From CAIZGX01 sp046048875 (GTDB lineage: Bacteria > Bacteroidota > Bacteroidia > Flavobacteriales_D > Sanyastnellaceae): DNA of 64,000 nt. The position numbers and the translations under genes were made by a program. The first letter of the stretch is position 1. The number at the start of each line of letters is the position of its first letter. The notes under the pieces are model-generated. The model had not been told where the DNA came from and did no database searches. It was given only the letters and a program-made list of their open reading frames with translations. Where the stretch lies: positions 62,001 through 126,000 of the forward strand of contig JBJOFG010000010.1 in assembly GCA_046048875.1 (NCBI GenBank), read 5' to 3'. Of the stretch, positions 49,369 to 58,843 are shown piece by piece.

Positions 49369-51153
49369 ATGAAAAAGTCATTTTCCGTTATTGTTTTCAT
49401 CTTATTTCTCGGGTGGTCGGCCTTCGGTCAGATTTCGTTGCCTCGCAATCTCACTCCAGAAGAGATTGAGCAGATTGCACATGGCGATTTCTCTATCGTT
49501 AACAGTGATAGAGGAATAGAATCTCCGCCGCCGTTCTCGAATATTCGGGCTATGGCGGAATGGGAAGAGATTCAATGTTTGACGATCTCTTGGATTTCAT
49601 ACCCCTCCATTCTGAAGCAAATTGTAGCGGCTGCTCGTACGCAAACGCTTGTGATTATTTTGTCGGAAGACGTTGCCGCAACCGAAGCCTACTTGTTCGG
49701 TAATTCAGGAGGTCCAGCATTCACGAACTTAGACAACGTAGTAATTCTTCCTGCGAATTTTGATTCTGTTTGGATGCGCGATTATGGCGCGAATCCAGCA
49801 TACGGAAACGAAGTGGATGATTTGTTTTTAGTTGATTGGATTTACAATCGTCCAACTCGTCCAAACGATAATTCTTCACCACAGTACATTGCCGATTATT
49901 TAGGATTAGACTTATACACAACAACTGCAGCACCTGATGATTTGGTGAATACAGGCGGAAATTGGATGAGCGATGGGTTCGGTACAGCCATCGTAACGGA
50001 GTTGGTTCTAGAGGAGAACGCTGCGGGAAATCAATACGGAGTTACAGCAAAGACAGAGGCCGAAATTGATGCCATAACTGCAAATTATTTGGGAACAGAT
50101 CGCTACATTAAGATGCCTGTACTTCCTTATGATGGAATTCATCACGTGGACATGCACATGAAATTAATAGACGAGCAAACGTTATTGGTAGGTGAGTATC
50201 CAGCCGGAATTTCAGACGGTCCACAAATCAATGCCAACATGGATTATGTGGTTTCGAACTTCATGAATAAATGGGGAGAGCCATACAAGACCATTCGTAT
50301 TCCAATGCCACCAAGCGTTGCAGGCAATTGGCCGAGTTCAAATCCACCGGCTTCATACAGAACTTACACAAACGCTGTCTTTGTAAACAAAATGGTTATT
50401 CTTCCAACATACCGTGAGCAATACGATACAACTGCGTTGCGTATTTGGCAAGAAGCGCTTCCAGGCTATCAAATTGTAGGAATTGATTGCGATAACAATC
50501 CCGATAACATCATTGCAGCAAGTGGTGCCATTCACTGCATTACCCAAAGCGTTGGTGTGTCAGATCCTTTGCTTATTAGTCACAATCCTCTTCCAGATAC
50601 AGATAACACAACTGTTGACTACAGCGTTGTTGCATACATGAATCATAGAGATGGAGTGGCTGCAGGAAGAATGTATTGGAAGACTTCATTGAACGGCGCA
50701 TACACACAAGTGAACATGGTGAACATCGGCGGTAACAATTGGGAAGGATTTATTCCAGCTCAACCTGCCGGCACTCGCGTGTATTATTATGTGGAAGGTG
50801 AAGCAACAACCGGAAAAGTATTGCAACGTCCAATGGCGGCGCCTGACGGATATTGGAGCTTTGATGTTTTCAACGGAAACAGCATCAATGAGGAAGCGTT
50901 TCAATTTACACGTCTTTATCCGAATCCAGCGAGCGAAATGACTTGTGTTGAGTTCAGCGTGAAAGCGGCACAGCAAGCGAAAGCTTTTATCGTAGATGCG
51001 CAAGGGCGCCGTGTTCAAGAATTCTATTCGGGGATTTTGTCTCCTGAACAATCGAAGCTATTCTTCAATGCCTCTTCATTGGCTGAAGGTGTTTATTTTG
51101 TTCAGGTTATTGGAGAACGCGGTGTATATAGAACCCCTTTTATTGTAAAGTAA
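49369..51153 (+). CDS. Secreted agmatine/peptidylarginine-deiminase-type enzyme with T9SS type A tail
   Basis: 594 aa. Signal peptide (MKKSFSVIVFILFLGWSAFG). Residues ~55-400 are a PAD/agmatine-deiminase domain with the Asp-containing VWMRDYGANPAYG, the His region GIHHVDMHMKLIDE and the nucleophile Cys in SGAIHCITQSVG. An Ig-like domain follows (~405-500). The last ~80 residues are a T9SS sorting domain (FTRLYPNPASEMTCVEFS, LAEGVYFVQVIGERG). It hydrolyses guanidino groups (arginine or agmatine to citrulline-type products). It is followed directly by the glycosylasparaginase gene. Confidence 0.88.
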   Translation: MKKSFSVIVFILFLGWSAFGQISLPRNLTPEEIEQIAHGDFSIVNSDRGIESPPPFSNIRAMAEWEEIQCLTISWISYPSILKQIVAAARTQTLVIILSEDVAATEAYLFGNSGGPAFTNLDNVVILPANFDSVWMRDYGANPAYGNEVDDLFLVDWIYNRPTRPNDNSSPQYIADYLGLDLYTTTAAPDDLVNTGGNWMSDGFGTAIVTELVLEENAAGNQYGVTAKTEAEIDAITANYLGTDRYIKMPVLPYDGIHHVDMHMKLIDEQTLLVGEYPAGISDGPQINANMDYVVSNFMNKWGEPYKTIRIPMPPSVAGNWPSSNPPASYRTYTNAVFVNKMVILPTYREQYDTTALRIWQEALPGYQIVGIDCDNNPDNIIAASGAIHCITQSVGVSDPLLISHNPLPDTDNTTVDYSVVAYMNHRDGVAAGRMYWKTSLNGAYTQVNMVNIGGNNWEGFIPAQPAGTRVYYYVEGEATTGKVLQRPMAAPDGYWSFDVFNGNSINEEAFQFTRLYPNPASEMTCVEFSVKAAQQAKAFIVDAQGRRVQEFYSGILSPEQSKLFFNASSLAEGVYFVQVIGERGVYRTPFIVK

Positions 51154-52149
51154 ATGTCAAGTAACAGAAGAAAATTTTTAGGACAGTTAGCAGCAACAGG
51201 AGCATTGTTAGGAATGTCGCCTGCTCTTTTTTCATTCAGTGAGAAAAAGAAAAAAACTGCTGAAAAAGTTCGATATACCAAAGGACTTGTCCTATCTACT
51301 TGGGATCACGGAATTGCGGCCAACGATGCGGCAATGGAGGCGTTGAAGAAAGGCGGTAATGCGCTTGATATGGCTGAGAAAGGTGTTTGGAAGACAGAAT
51401 CTGATTTAACCAATTTGAGCGTAGGTCTTGGCGGATTGCCCGACAGAGAGGGAAGAACCACGTTGGATGCGTGTATTATGGATTGGCAGCACAAGGTAGG
51501 TTCGGTGGCTTTCGTGCAAGGCTTCGAGCATCCGATTTCGATTGCTCGCGCTGTTTTGGAAAAGACACCTCATGCCATGATTGTTGGAAAAGGAGCAGAG
51601 CAATTCGCACTTGAGCAAGGATTCAAGCACAGCGATTATGTAAATCCGGAAGCCCACAAGGCTTGGAAGGAGTGGTTGAAGACTTCAGAGTATAAACCCA
51701 TTATAAATATCGAAAATCACGATACCATTGGCTTGTTAGCCATGGACTACGAAGGTAGAATTTCAGGTGCTTGCACAACGAGCGGATTGTCTTACAAAAT
51801 GCACGGCAGAGTAGGAGACAGTCCAATCATTGGCGCTGGTCTATACATTGATAATGAAATCGGTGGAGCCACATGCACAGGTTTAGGTGAAACCGTTATT
51901 CGCTCATGTACTTCTTTCTTGGTTGTTGAACTCATGCGTCAAGGAGCAACAGCTCAGGAAGCTTGCGAAGAGGCTATTGCGCGCTTGAAATCGAACAATG
52001 CGTTTATGACCGATGAATTCCAAGTAGGAGTGCTCGCCGTTGATAAGGCTGGAGATACAGGAGGATTCGGATTGCGCGGCGGATTTACCTATGCGTTGTG
52101 CAAAGACGGAAAGAACGAAATGCACACTGCAGGATCGTTGATTCGTTAA
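51154..52149 (+). CDS. N4-(beta-N-acetylglucosaminyl)-L-asparaginase (glycosylasparaginase)
   Basis: 331 aa Ntn-hydrolase precursor. A twin-arginine-like signal (SNRRKFLGQLAATGALLG) predicts Tat export. The autocleavage site and nucleophile is T191 in IENHDTIGLLAMD; RVGDSPIIGAGLYIDNEIGG and CTGLGETVIRSC are conserved in the family. It removes asparagine from N-linked GlcNAc, implying use of glycoproteins. The ATG follows the preceding stop without a gap (TAAATG), so the two hydrolases are probably co-expressed. The stop shares TTAA with the convergent holA. Confidence 0.9.
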   Translation: MSSNRRKFLGQLAATGALLGMSPALFSFSEKKKKTAEKVRYTKGLVLSTWDHGIAANDAAMEALKKGGNALDMAEKGVWKTESDLTNLSVGLGGLPDREGRTTLDACIMDWQHKVGSVAFVQGFEHPISIARAVLEKTPHAMIVGKGAEQFALEQGFKHSDYVNPEAHKAWKEWLKTSEYKPIINIENHDTIGLLAMDYEGRISGACTTSGLSYKMHGRVGDSPIIGAGLYIDNEIGGATCTGLGETVIRSCTSFLVVELMRQGATAQEACEEAIARLKSNNAFMTDEFQVGVLAVDKAGDTGGFGLRGGFTYALCKDGKNEMHTAGSLIR

Positions 52150-53156
52150 TGTAGAATTTTAAAAACGAGTTCACGCATAATGTCGCCGTGCGACATGCTA
52201 TTTCCTTTTAATCCTTTCAATTGCTCATCGGCATCTCTGAAGTACTTGATAATACGTTCTGATTTTCCAGGAGGATAATTGCGCTCTCCTTCTTTGAAGT
52301 TTTGCGCTGCGTAATAATTCACGCCGAGTTCCTTGTAGGCTTCGTCTTTGTTGGTGCTGTTTTGAATAACGCACAACTTCGCGAAAAAGCCATAGAGCGC
52401 AGGAATGACTTGGAACAACGGATGGTCTTTCGGATTCTTTTCGAAGAAGTTGATGATTTGATTTGCCTTTAAAACATCTTTGCGAATAAGTGCCGTTTGC
52501 AATTCCCAAACGTTGTAATCTTTCGAAATTCCAATGTGGTCTTGAATCACTTGCGTAGTGATTTCGTCGCCTTGATTTAAGACAATACTCAACTTCGAAA
52601 TTTCATTGGTGAGTTTGTGAAGGTCTGAGCCTAAATAATCGGCAAGCAATTGGGTAGCGGTTCCGCGAATGACCAGGCCTTGATCTTTCGCTATGTTTTG
52701 AACCCAAGTGGGAAGTTGGTTTTCTTTAATGGCAGCCGATTCAAAAGTCTTGGCTTTGCTCTTCAATGTTTTGAAGAGGGAAGATCTTCCGTCTACTTTT
52801 CCGTTTTTATAACAGAAAGCAAGAACGGTGCTTTGTGTTGGAGCATCGAGATAATTCAGCAGGCACTTGTACAACTCTTCTTTCTTCCAACATTTCAAAT
52901 CTTGCGCTTCGCGCACAATAATCACCTGTTTGTTTCCCATCATGGGGAAACTCTTCGCCATTGAAACAATAGATTCAAGGTTTGAATCTTTGCCATAACA
53001 AACGGTTAGTCCAAATGCCTTCTCGCTTTCGTCGAGAATTTTATTTTCAATGGCATCTGCAATAAGGTCAATGAAAAACGCTTCTTCGCCGTGCAAAAGA
53101 TAAACAGGGGCTGGATTGCCCATTTGAATGTCACGAATAATTAGCGAGTGTTCCAT
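52146..53156 (-). CDS. holA: DNA polymerase III delta subunit
   Basis: 336 aa from ATG 53156 (MEHSLIIRDIQMGNPAPVYL). AAA+ clamp-loader subunit: PVYLLHGEEAFFIDLIADAI at the N-terminus, QVIIVREAQDLKCW in domain I, LADYLGSDLHKLTNEISKL in domain II and the C-terminal helical collar (IPALYGFFAKLCVIQ). It opens the sliding clamp. A TTG three codons upstream is possible but less conserved. Confidence 0.92.
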   Translation of the reverse strand: MEHSLIIRDIQMGNPAPVYLLHGEEAFFIDLIADAIENKILDESEKAFGLTVCYGKDSNLESIVSMAKSFPMMGNKQVIIVREAQDLKCWKKEELYKCLLNYLDAPTQSTVLAFCYKNGKVDGRSSLFKTLKSKAKTFESAAIKENQLPTWVQNIAKDQGLVIRGTATQLLADYLGSDLHKLTNEISKLSIVLNQGDEITTQVIQDHIGISKDYNVWELQTALIRKDVLKANQIINFFEKNPKDHPLFQVIPALYGFFAKLCVIQNSTNKDEAYKELGVNYYAAQNFKEGERNYPPGKSERIIKYFRDADEQLKGLKGNSMSHGDIMRELVFKILH

Positions 53157-53240
53157 GTATTGCAAATATCGGGAATAGTGCTGCGGTACTGCAACATTTC
53201 AATCTTGAAAAATATACACTAATTTGCACAACCGAATTTT

Positions 53241-53690
53241 ATGCTCAATTTCCAATTTCCCTCCTATTCCTTTCGCATTCGCGGAGAAGCCTCTCGTGAG
53301 ATTTGGGACATTGTTCGTAACAAATGGGTGGCACTCACCCCTGAAGAATTCGTTCGTCAGCATGCCATTCATTTTTTTGTTCACGATTTGAATTTTCCAA
53401 AGGGAAGGGTTGGGGTTGAGACTGAAGTTGTTTTCCATGGCATGAAACGAAGAGCCGACTTGGTGTTGTATACGCGTGAAGCGTTCCCATTGTTAATTGC
53501 TGAATTCAAAGCACCAACGGTGAAGGTTGATGAAGGGGTGCTTAGTCAAACACTTCGGTATAATTCCGTATTGAAGGCCCCTTGGTTATTTATTTCGAAT
53601 GGACATGAACATGCGTTGTGCGAAGTGAACAGTGATACCGGGACAGGAAAGTGGCATTCTGAAACATCCGAATGGATGTTCATTCAATAA
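53241..53690 (+). CDS. HsdR_N_2-type restriction-endonuclease-like domain protein
   Basis: 149 aa. ALTPEEFVRQHAIHFFVHDL precedes a PD-(D/E)xK-like core: RRADLVLY and FPLLIAEFKAP, giving D-x(n)-ExK. This matches the stand-alone HsdR N-terminal-like proteins that are widespread next to holA in Bacteroidota. There are no helicase or methylase neighbours, so it is not a complete restriction system; the role is unknown. A TAATTTG promoter-like box lies at about 53219-53225. Confidence 0.8.
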   Translation: MLNFQFPSYSFRIRGEASREIWDIVRNKWVALTPEEFVRQHAIHFFVHDLNFPKGRVGVETEVVFHGMKRRADLVLYTREAFPLLIAEFKAPTVKVDEGVLSQTLRYNSVLKAPWLFISNGHEHALCEVNSDTGTGKWHSETSEWMFIQ

Positions 53691-53691
53691 A

Positions 53692-54426
53692 TTATTTTTT
53701 CTTGCTGTTTGCTCCCGGAAGATTTACTGTGAAGTAAATGCTCCAACGACCATAGTCTTCATTGAGGTATTTTCCACTCGAGAATAATTCTTTGGGGAAA
53801 TAGCGCACCCCAATAGCTAAGGTGCTAAAACTTATTTTGAGCGATGTTGAATACTGCCAATGGTTGAAGCCGTTTGGGTTACTCTCGATACGCTTCAACT
53901 TTAAATCGTCTATTTTTTTTACGCCGACAAATTTCGCATTGATGAAGTAGTAGCCTTCGAGCGCGCCTTCCACATAACTGTTTGTTTGACTGCCGTGTTT
54001 CAAGATGTATTTCCGAAATCGTATTTGTGCATTGAATGCATTTGAACTGTATTTCGCGCGATTCCATGCACTGTCTGGCTCAAAAGATTGCACAGGATAA
54101 TTTGAATTCAAGCGCTGTGTTCTTCGGTAATAGCTGGTTCCGAATACCAAAGACGACATTGGAGCAAGGTCTTTTTTAAACGTGTATCCACACGAAAAAC
54201 TTCTTCCCAATTCCATTCGATCATCTTTTGAAAGATGTTTGTTGTTTGGAATGAAGTTTCCGATTTCATAATAGAACGAAGAATAGTTGTCAATGTTTAC
54301 ACCTTCCAATTTGTATTCCCGTGTTCTCTTCATGACAGAGTCTATGGTCGATTCAAAAAGAATGGTTTGTCCATGCAATTGACAGCCAATTCCAACCATA
54401 AAAAGAAAAATCAAAACATTCTTCAT
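53692..54426 (-). CDS. Secreted protein, probable outer-membrane barrel (unrecognised)
   Basis: 244 aa; signal peptide MKNVLIFLFMVGIGCQLHG. Strand-like blocks (FSCGYTFKKDLAPMSSLVFG, KISFSTLAIGVRYFPKEL, RWSIYFTVNLPG) suggest a small barrel. No named family recognised. It overlaps the S8 protease stop by 4 bp, so it is co-transcribed with it. Confidence 0.5.
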   Translation of the reverse strand: MKNVLIFLFMVGIGCQLHGQTILFESTIDSVMKRTREYKLEGVNIDNYSSFYYEIGNFIPNNKHLSKDDRMELGRSFSCGYTFKKDLAPMSSLVFGTSYYRRTQRLNSNYPVQSFEPDSAWNRAKYSSNAFNAQIRFRKYILKHGSQTNSYVEGALEGYYFINAKFVGVKKIDDLKLKRIESNPNGFNHWQYSTSLKISFSTLAIGVRYFPKELFSSGKYLNEDYGRWSIYFTVNLPGANSKKK

Positions 54427-56063
54427 GGTTGCGGAATAGGGATTTCAAAAAAGTGACGGTCGTAGACAATACGCAGCTTACAGCCTAAAAATTCTTCTAC
54501 GGGTATAGAGGCAATGATTTTGTTTTGTGGACGCGAAACATTGTACTTGAATACTTCTCCGGTAGCTTTTACAAACTGAATAAATGCAACAGGAGCAGAG
54601 TAGTTTTCTTCAATCTCAAGGGTGTCAGATCTACTAATGGAAAGCAAATTGTTGCAGTTCAACGAATCTAAATTGAACTGAACCGAATAAACATTCGGTT
54701 CATCTTTCTCTTCAAAAAAGAAATAACTTGCTCTCGGAATTCCGAAGCCGTGCGCATAGTCGAAGTAGGGGTAAAGCGAACCACTTTTTCTGATTTCCTG
54801 CCAAAGCTTTTCCGTGTTCCAATCTGGATGAAGTTGACGCACGCACGCAGCAAATCCACACACGAGTGGCGTGGCGAATGATGTTCCTTGAATACGCGTA
54901 TACTCGTCGTTTTCCGGATAAATCAATTCTCCCGGAGCGCAGACATCGGGTTTAAGTCTACCGTCTGCCGTTGGTCCAATTGAGCTGAAACTTGATACAT
55001 AACCTGTCTTGGGATTCACAGAGCCAACCGTAAGAATGCGTTCTGCATCTGCGGGTGCGCCAATAATTTCCCAACTGTTTTGAAATTCATTGCCAGCTGC
55101 ATTCACCACAAGAATACCTTTATCCATGGCAGTGTTGGCAGCAATGCTAATCTTGCAAGTCCTTCCATTTAAATCTTTCCGCTCATACAATTGATTGGTA
55201 AAGCTTAGCGATGAATTTACCAAGCTAGCGCCGTTTTCATCTGCCCATTCCAAGGCTTGTATCCATTGTACGTCGTTTAAAAATCTGAAGAATCCCATGT
55301 TGGGTGTCACACGCGCTAAGAGATAAGTGGCTTCGGTTGCTAGTCCGAATTGAATGGAGTCGTTCTTGCCCGCCAAGAAGGTCAAGACTTCTGTGCCATG
55401 CACAGAGTGTGAGTACACTTGATTCGATTTACTTAAGAAATCTTTGGTGGCTTTGACTTGATTGTTTTTGAAAAGATGCTTCAGTTGGGTTACTTCGTCC
55501 GCGTCTGTGAATCCGGCATCGAAAACGGCTATAATCGTATTCTTTCCATTCAATTCCCTTTCGTTGAATTGAGAAGGTTCAAGCAATTCAATTTGATTTT
55601 GAATTTCTTCTTTTTTGTAGTCCGACTCGTAATCGGTTGAAGTGGGTTCGGGGTTTTCAGCTGTAATGAGTGAATGCCCTTCAAGAAATTCAACTTCTTG
55701 CACACAAGGTAATTCCGAAATCAATTTCCAGTTGTTCGCTGAAGCTTTTATAATCAGTGCATTCAGCCAACGACTGGTTCCAAATGTGCTATCTGCAAAG
55801 GCTTCAACTTGTGCAATGTAATTGTTGTGCACAGGAACATCTCTTTCGTCCCAAGCGATATCTTGAAGCAATCTGCGCTCAATGGCAGCTGGTGAAAAAT
55901 TGCTTTGATAGGAATTATCGTGAATGCCCTTGTCTTTGAAAATAACATAACCCCATTGTTGTCCTTGAGCGAGATTTGAACAGGCCACGAAAAATGAAAG
56001 CAATAGAAAAAGTGGAATGGCTCGTTTCCGCTTATTTTTGTTCGAATTGAAAAATGCATTCAT
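54423..56063 (-). CDS. Secreted S8-family (subtilisin-like) serine protease
   Basis: 546 aa. Signal peptide hydrophobic core at 15-27 (possibly a lipoprotein, VACSN). A propeptide-like region runs to ~150. Catalytic triad: D182 (IIAVFDAGF), H222 (HSVHGTEV) and S395 (GTSFATP), with oxyanion Asn in VNAAGN (321-325). The C-terminal ~110 residues form a beta-rich domain; I see no typical T9SS tail. The start ATG at 56063 lies only 2-10 bp from the start of the divergent threonine aldolase gene. Confidence 0.9.
   Translation of the reverse strand: MNAFFNSNKNKRKRAIPLFLLLSFFVACSNLAQGQQWGYVIFKDKGIHDNSYQSNFSPAAIERRLLQDIAWDERDVPVHNNYIAQVEAFADSTFGTSRWLNALIIKASANNWKLISELPCVQEVEFLEGHSLITAENPEPTSTDYESDYKKEEIQNQIELLEPSQFNERELNGKNTIIAVFDAGFTDADEVTQLKHLFKNNQVKATKDFLSKSNQVYSHSVHGTEVLTFLAGKNDSIQFGLATEATYLLARVTPNMGFFRFLNDVQWIQALEWADENGASLVNSSLSFTNQLYERKDLNGRTCKISIAANTAMDKGILVVNAAGNEFQNSWEIIGAPADAERILTVGSVNPKTGYVSSFSSIGPTADGRLKPDVCAPGELIYPENDEYTRIQGTSFATPLVCGFAACVRQLHPDWNTEKLWQEIRKSGSLYPYFDYAHGFGIPRASYFFFEEKDEPNVYSVQFNLDSLNCNNLLSISRSDTLEIEENYSAPVAFIQFVKATGEVFKYNVSRPQNKIIASIPVEEFLGCKLRIVYDRHFFEIPIPQP
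56033..56040 (+). promoter_or_regulatory. -7 box TATTTTTG of the threonine aldolase gene
   Basis: A TAnnTTTG match 13 bp upstream of ATG 56054 and 25 bp upstream of ATG 56066. It lies within the first codons of the divergent S8 protease gene, so the two 5' ends overlap. Confidence 0.45.
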
Positions 56064-57088
56064 CTATGGCGAATATAATTGATTTACGCAGCGATACCTT
56101 CACTCTGCCTTCGGAGGAAATGAGAAAAGCGATGTTTGAAGCGGAAGTGGGCGACGATGTGTTTGGTGAAGATCCAACAGTGAATGCTTTAGAGGCATAC
56201 GCGGCGGATTTGTTCGGCATGGAGGAAGCGTTGTTTTGTTCAAGCGGAACGCAGTCGAATCAAATTGCTATTAACGTGCACACCCGTCCGGGTGACGAAG
56301 TGATTTGCAGCAACCTAGCGCACATTTATATTTATGAAGGCGGAGGAATTGCGTTGAACAGTGGAAGTTCCGTCCGTTTGATTGAAGGGCCCCGTGGAAT
56401 GTTCACGGCTGAGCAAGTGAAGGCGAACATTAACAACAGGGCAGATGTGCATTTACCTAATACTTCTTTGGTTTGTACCGAAGATACCGTGAACAAGGGT
56501 GGAGGAGCCATTTGGGATTTCAATGAAATATTGAAAATCCAAGAGGTGTGTAAGGCGAATGGTATGGCTTTGCATTGCGACGGAGCGAGACTTTTCAATG
56601 CGTTGGAAGAAACTAAGATGACACCCGCGGAATATGCGAAAGCATACGATTCAATAAGCGTTTGTTTGAGCAAAGGCCTTTCAGCGCCAGTAGGAAGTTT
56701 CTTGGTGGGGTCGAAAGAATTTATTTTGAAAGCGCGTCGTCGTAGAAAGAGCATGGGTGGTGGTATGCGTCAGGCTGGATTTCTTGCCGCAGCAGGGTTG
56801 CACGCGATGAAGGTTGAGCGCTTTCGTTTGCATGAAGATCATGCACATGCCAAAGCAATTGGAAATGTTTTAAGTTCAGTTGCTTATTGCGCGGAAATCA
56901 TGCCTGTTGAAACGAACATCGTTATCTGGCGTCCAACGAGCAATTCATCTTCAGACATGATTGAAAAATTATCTCCTTTTGGAATAAAGTGTTTCCCATT
57001 CGGTCCGCATTGGATTCGATTCGTTTTTCACCGAAATGTCACTTCGCAACAAGTCGAAGAATTGAAAGAAAAGCTTCAGAGTTTGTAA
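56054..57088 (+). CDS. Low-specificity L-threonine aldolase
   Basis: 344 aa (340 if the ATG at 56066, MANIIDLRSD, is used; that ATG gives the conserved N-terminus and avoids overlap with the protease gene). PLP enzyme of the beta-eliminating lyase family: SDTFTLPSEEMRKAM, GTQSNQIA, HCDGARLFNA and the PLP lysine K207 in SVCLSKGLSAPVGS. It splits threonine or allo-threonine to glycine and acetaldehyde. Single gene. Confidence 0.92.
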   Translation: MHSSMANIIDLRSDTFTLPSEEMRKAMFEAEVGDDVFGEDPTVNALEAYAADLFGMEEALFCSSGTQSNQIAINVHTRPGDEVICSNLAHIYIYEGGGIALNSGSSVRLIEGPRGMFTAEQVKANINNRADVHLPNTSLVCTEDTVNKGGGAIWDFNEILKIQEVCKANGMALHCDGARLFNALEETKMTPAEYAKAYDSISVCLSKGLSAPVGSFLVGSKEFILKARRRRKSMGGGMRQAGFLAAAGLHAMKVERFRLHEDHAHAKAIGNVLSSVAYCAEIMPVETNIVIWRPTSNSSSDMIEKLSPFGIKCFPFGPHWIRFVFHRNVTSQQVEELKEKLQSL

Positions 57089-57104
57089 TTAAACGAAGGA
57101 GATA

Positions 57105-58742
57105 TTATTCCACAATTACACTTTTCTGAAGCTGCATATCTTCAGCAGTGATACGTACAGAATAAACACCGGAAGGAATATTCAAATTCACCAAAGTGTT
57201 GGTTGAACCCGATGCGATTCTTTCCGAATGAATCAATTTCCCAGAGATATCATACAGACTCCATGATGCGTTTTTCAGAACATCATGATTGATGGTGAAT
57301 GATCCCTTGGATGGATTCGGGAAAACATTTAAAGAAGCCATTTCCATTTCTTCAATACCTACACAATCAGTTATGCTAATGATATAAGAATAGACACAAC
57401 TGTTTTCGTCTGTAATATTCATTTCATAGGATCCAATGCCTACACCCGTTAATGGGTTTTCATTACCAACAGGCGTTCCGGTCTCGTCATTCCAAGTGAA
57501 TATGTACGGAGCCGTTGCGCCGCCAACATTAACTAGAATGGTCGCGTCGTTATTGACATCGCAGCTAGGAAGTGAAATGTCCGTGGTAACTGTCCAAGGC
57601 TCTGGTTGAACAATTTCGTACGATTGTGTGAACGTCTGTCCACATCCTGTAGTGGCTGTTAACGTATACGTTCCAGGATCGACATTTTGAATAAAATGAT
57701 CAGTCGATGTGAATCCACCTGGACCGCTCCAAACCGATGTGAAGTTGGCACCTGCACCAATGCTGTATGGGTAAATGTTTCCGTCACCCGTTTCTCCTTT
57801 ATCTAGTGGACAAGATATGCCATCGACTAAAGCATCCCATGAAATAGAACTGCTGTAGGTGTGAAGAGAGAGTTCAATATCGCCTACCGCGCCTTCCCAT
57901 CCGTCAATTTGAATGAGATAAAGTTGCCCAGCCTCAAGGCAAGAAGTAAAGGTCTGTGAAGCATATAAATCACCCGCAGAACACCCACCCAACATGTCGT
58001 CGTTCGAACTAATCAATTCGAACGTCGAGAAGTCAGCACAATCGGTCACTTTATAAATGGCAATTTGTGTGTCTATTGAAGTGCCCGGATTACATGTGGT
58101 CACTTCGAAGGAAGTTGAGCTTGTGGTTGGAATAAACTTCGCCCAAATGGAATTGGTCGCATTCCCTTCGCACCAAAATCCATAGACACCGCAATCCACT
58201 CCCGCCGGAGCAATTTCTCCGAATCCAGCAATGGCTTCCGTGTTGTTCAAAACCACCGAAGGGCCATCGGCTGTAATTTCAACCGCTCCGCATGGACTAT
58301 CGTATGTCGGTGCATTGCTTACGCCAATGGTGAATGTCCAGGTATTTCCACTTCCACCACCACTGTATACATGTGTCAACGCGCCATTTTCAAAAACTTC
58401 AATCACCATTCCACCGTCGCCATAAGAATCGACATAAACGATTTCATAGTCGGTGTTGTTGGTCAAGCAAAAAGGACCTTCTGTGATGGTGCTGTTGTTG
58501 GCATAGCCGTTTGCGCTATTGTCCGATTCAGTTCCTGCACAACCCACATTTAAGTTTGCTCCCTCTGCAATAGGAGAAGCATTACACCCCGTACCTGCTA
58601 AATTCAGCTGCCAATAATTCTCGTACGCCCATGGATCGGTGTGCATAACGAAAGTGACAGAAGTCTCTCCTGCAGCGCATTGCGTGAAGGCATTTGTGAC
58701 AGCAAATAGAACAATTGAGGTTGCAAGTACAAGTGGTTTCAT
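57105..58742 (-). CDS. Secreted multidomain protein with T9SS type A sorting domain
   Basis: 545 aa from ATG 58742 (MKPLVLATSIVLFAVTNAFT signal peptide; an in-frame TTG two codons upstream is ignored). Residues ~25-140 have a CUB/jelly-roll-like look (NYWQLNLAGTGC, EIVYVDSYGDGGMVIEVFEN). A PPC-like domain follows (~145-310: TNSIWAKFIPTTSS, LYLIQIDGWEGAVGDIELS), then SprB-type repeat segments (SIGAGANFTSVWSGPGGFT, GSYEMNITDENSC). It ends in LNVFPNPSKGSFTINHDV...GVYSVRI, the type IX signal. Surface or secreted; no enzyme motif seen. Confidence 0.85.
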   Translation of the reverse strand: MKPLVLATSIVLFAVTNAFTQCAAGETSVTFVMHTDPWAYENYWQLNLAGTGCNASPIAEGANLNVGCAGTESDNSANGYANNSTITEGPFCLTNNTDYEIVYVDSYGDGGMVIEVFENGALTHVYSGGGSGNTWTFTIGVSNAPTYDSPCGAVEITADGPSVVLNNTEAIAGFGEIAPAGVDCGVYGFWCEGNATNSIWAKFIPTTSSTSFEVTTCNPGTSIDTQIAIYKVTDCADFSTFELISSNDDMLGGCSAGDLYASQTFTSCLEAGQLYLIQIDGWEGAVGDIELSLHTYSSSISWDALVDGISCPLDKGETGDGNIYPYSIGAGANFTSVWSGPGGFTSTDHFIQNVDPGTYTLTATTGCGQTFTQSYEIVQPEPWTVTTDISLPSCDVNNDATILVNVGGATAPYIFTWNDETGTPVGNENPLTGVGIGSYEMNITDENSCVYSYIISITDCVGIEEMEMASLNVFPNPSKGSFTINHDVLKNASWSLYDISGKLIHSERIASGSTNTLVNLNIPSGVYSVRITAEDMQLQKSVIVE

Positions 58743-58760
58743 GGTCAAAGGTTAGTCATT

Positions 58761-58768
58761 CAAAGGTA
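58761..58768 (-). promoter_or_regulatory. -7 box TACCTTTG of the 58742 gene
   Basis: The minus strand reads TACCTTTG, 18 bp upstream of the ATG; identical to the rnpB box. Confidence 0.5.
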
Positions 58769-58843
58769 ACACGAACAGCGGAAGTCTGAAAACTAAATCG
58801 CGAAAAAGCCTTGAATTCAGCGGTTCTGCGCTTACTTTGCATT

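Noticed and set aside
53241..53690. Fragment of a type I restriction system
   Set aside because: It is complete as a small HsdR_N-like protein and has no helicase, methylase or specificity genes nearby.
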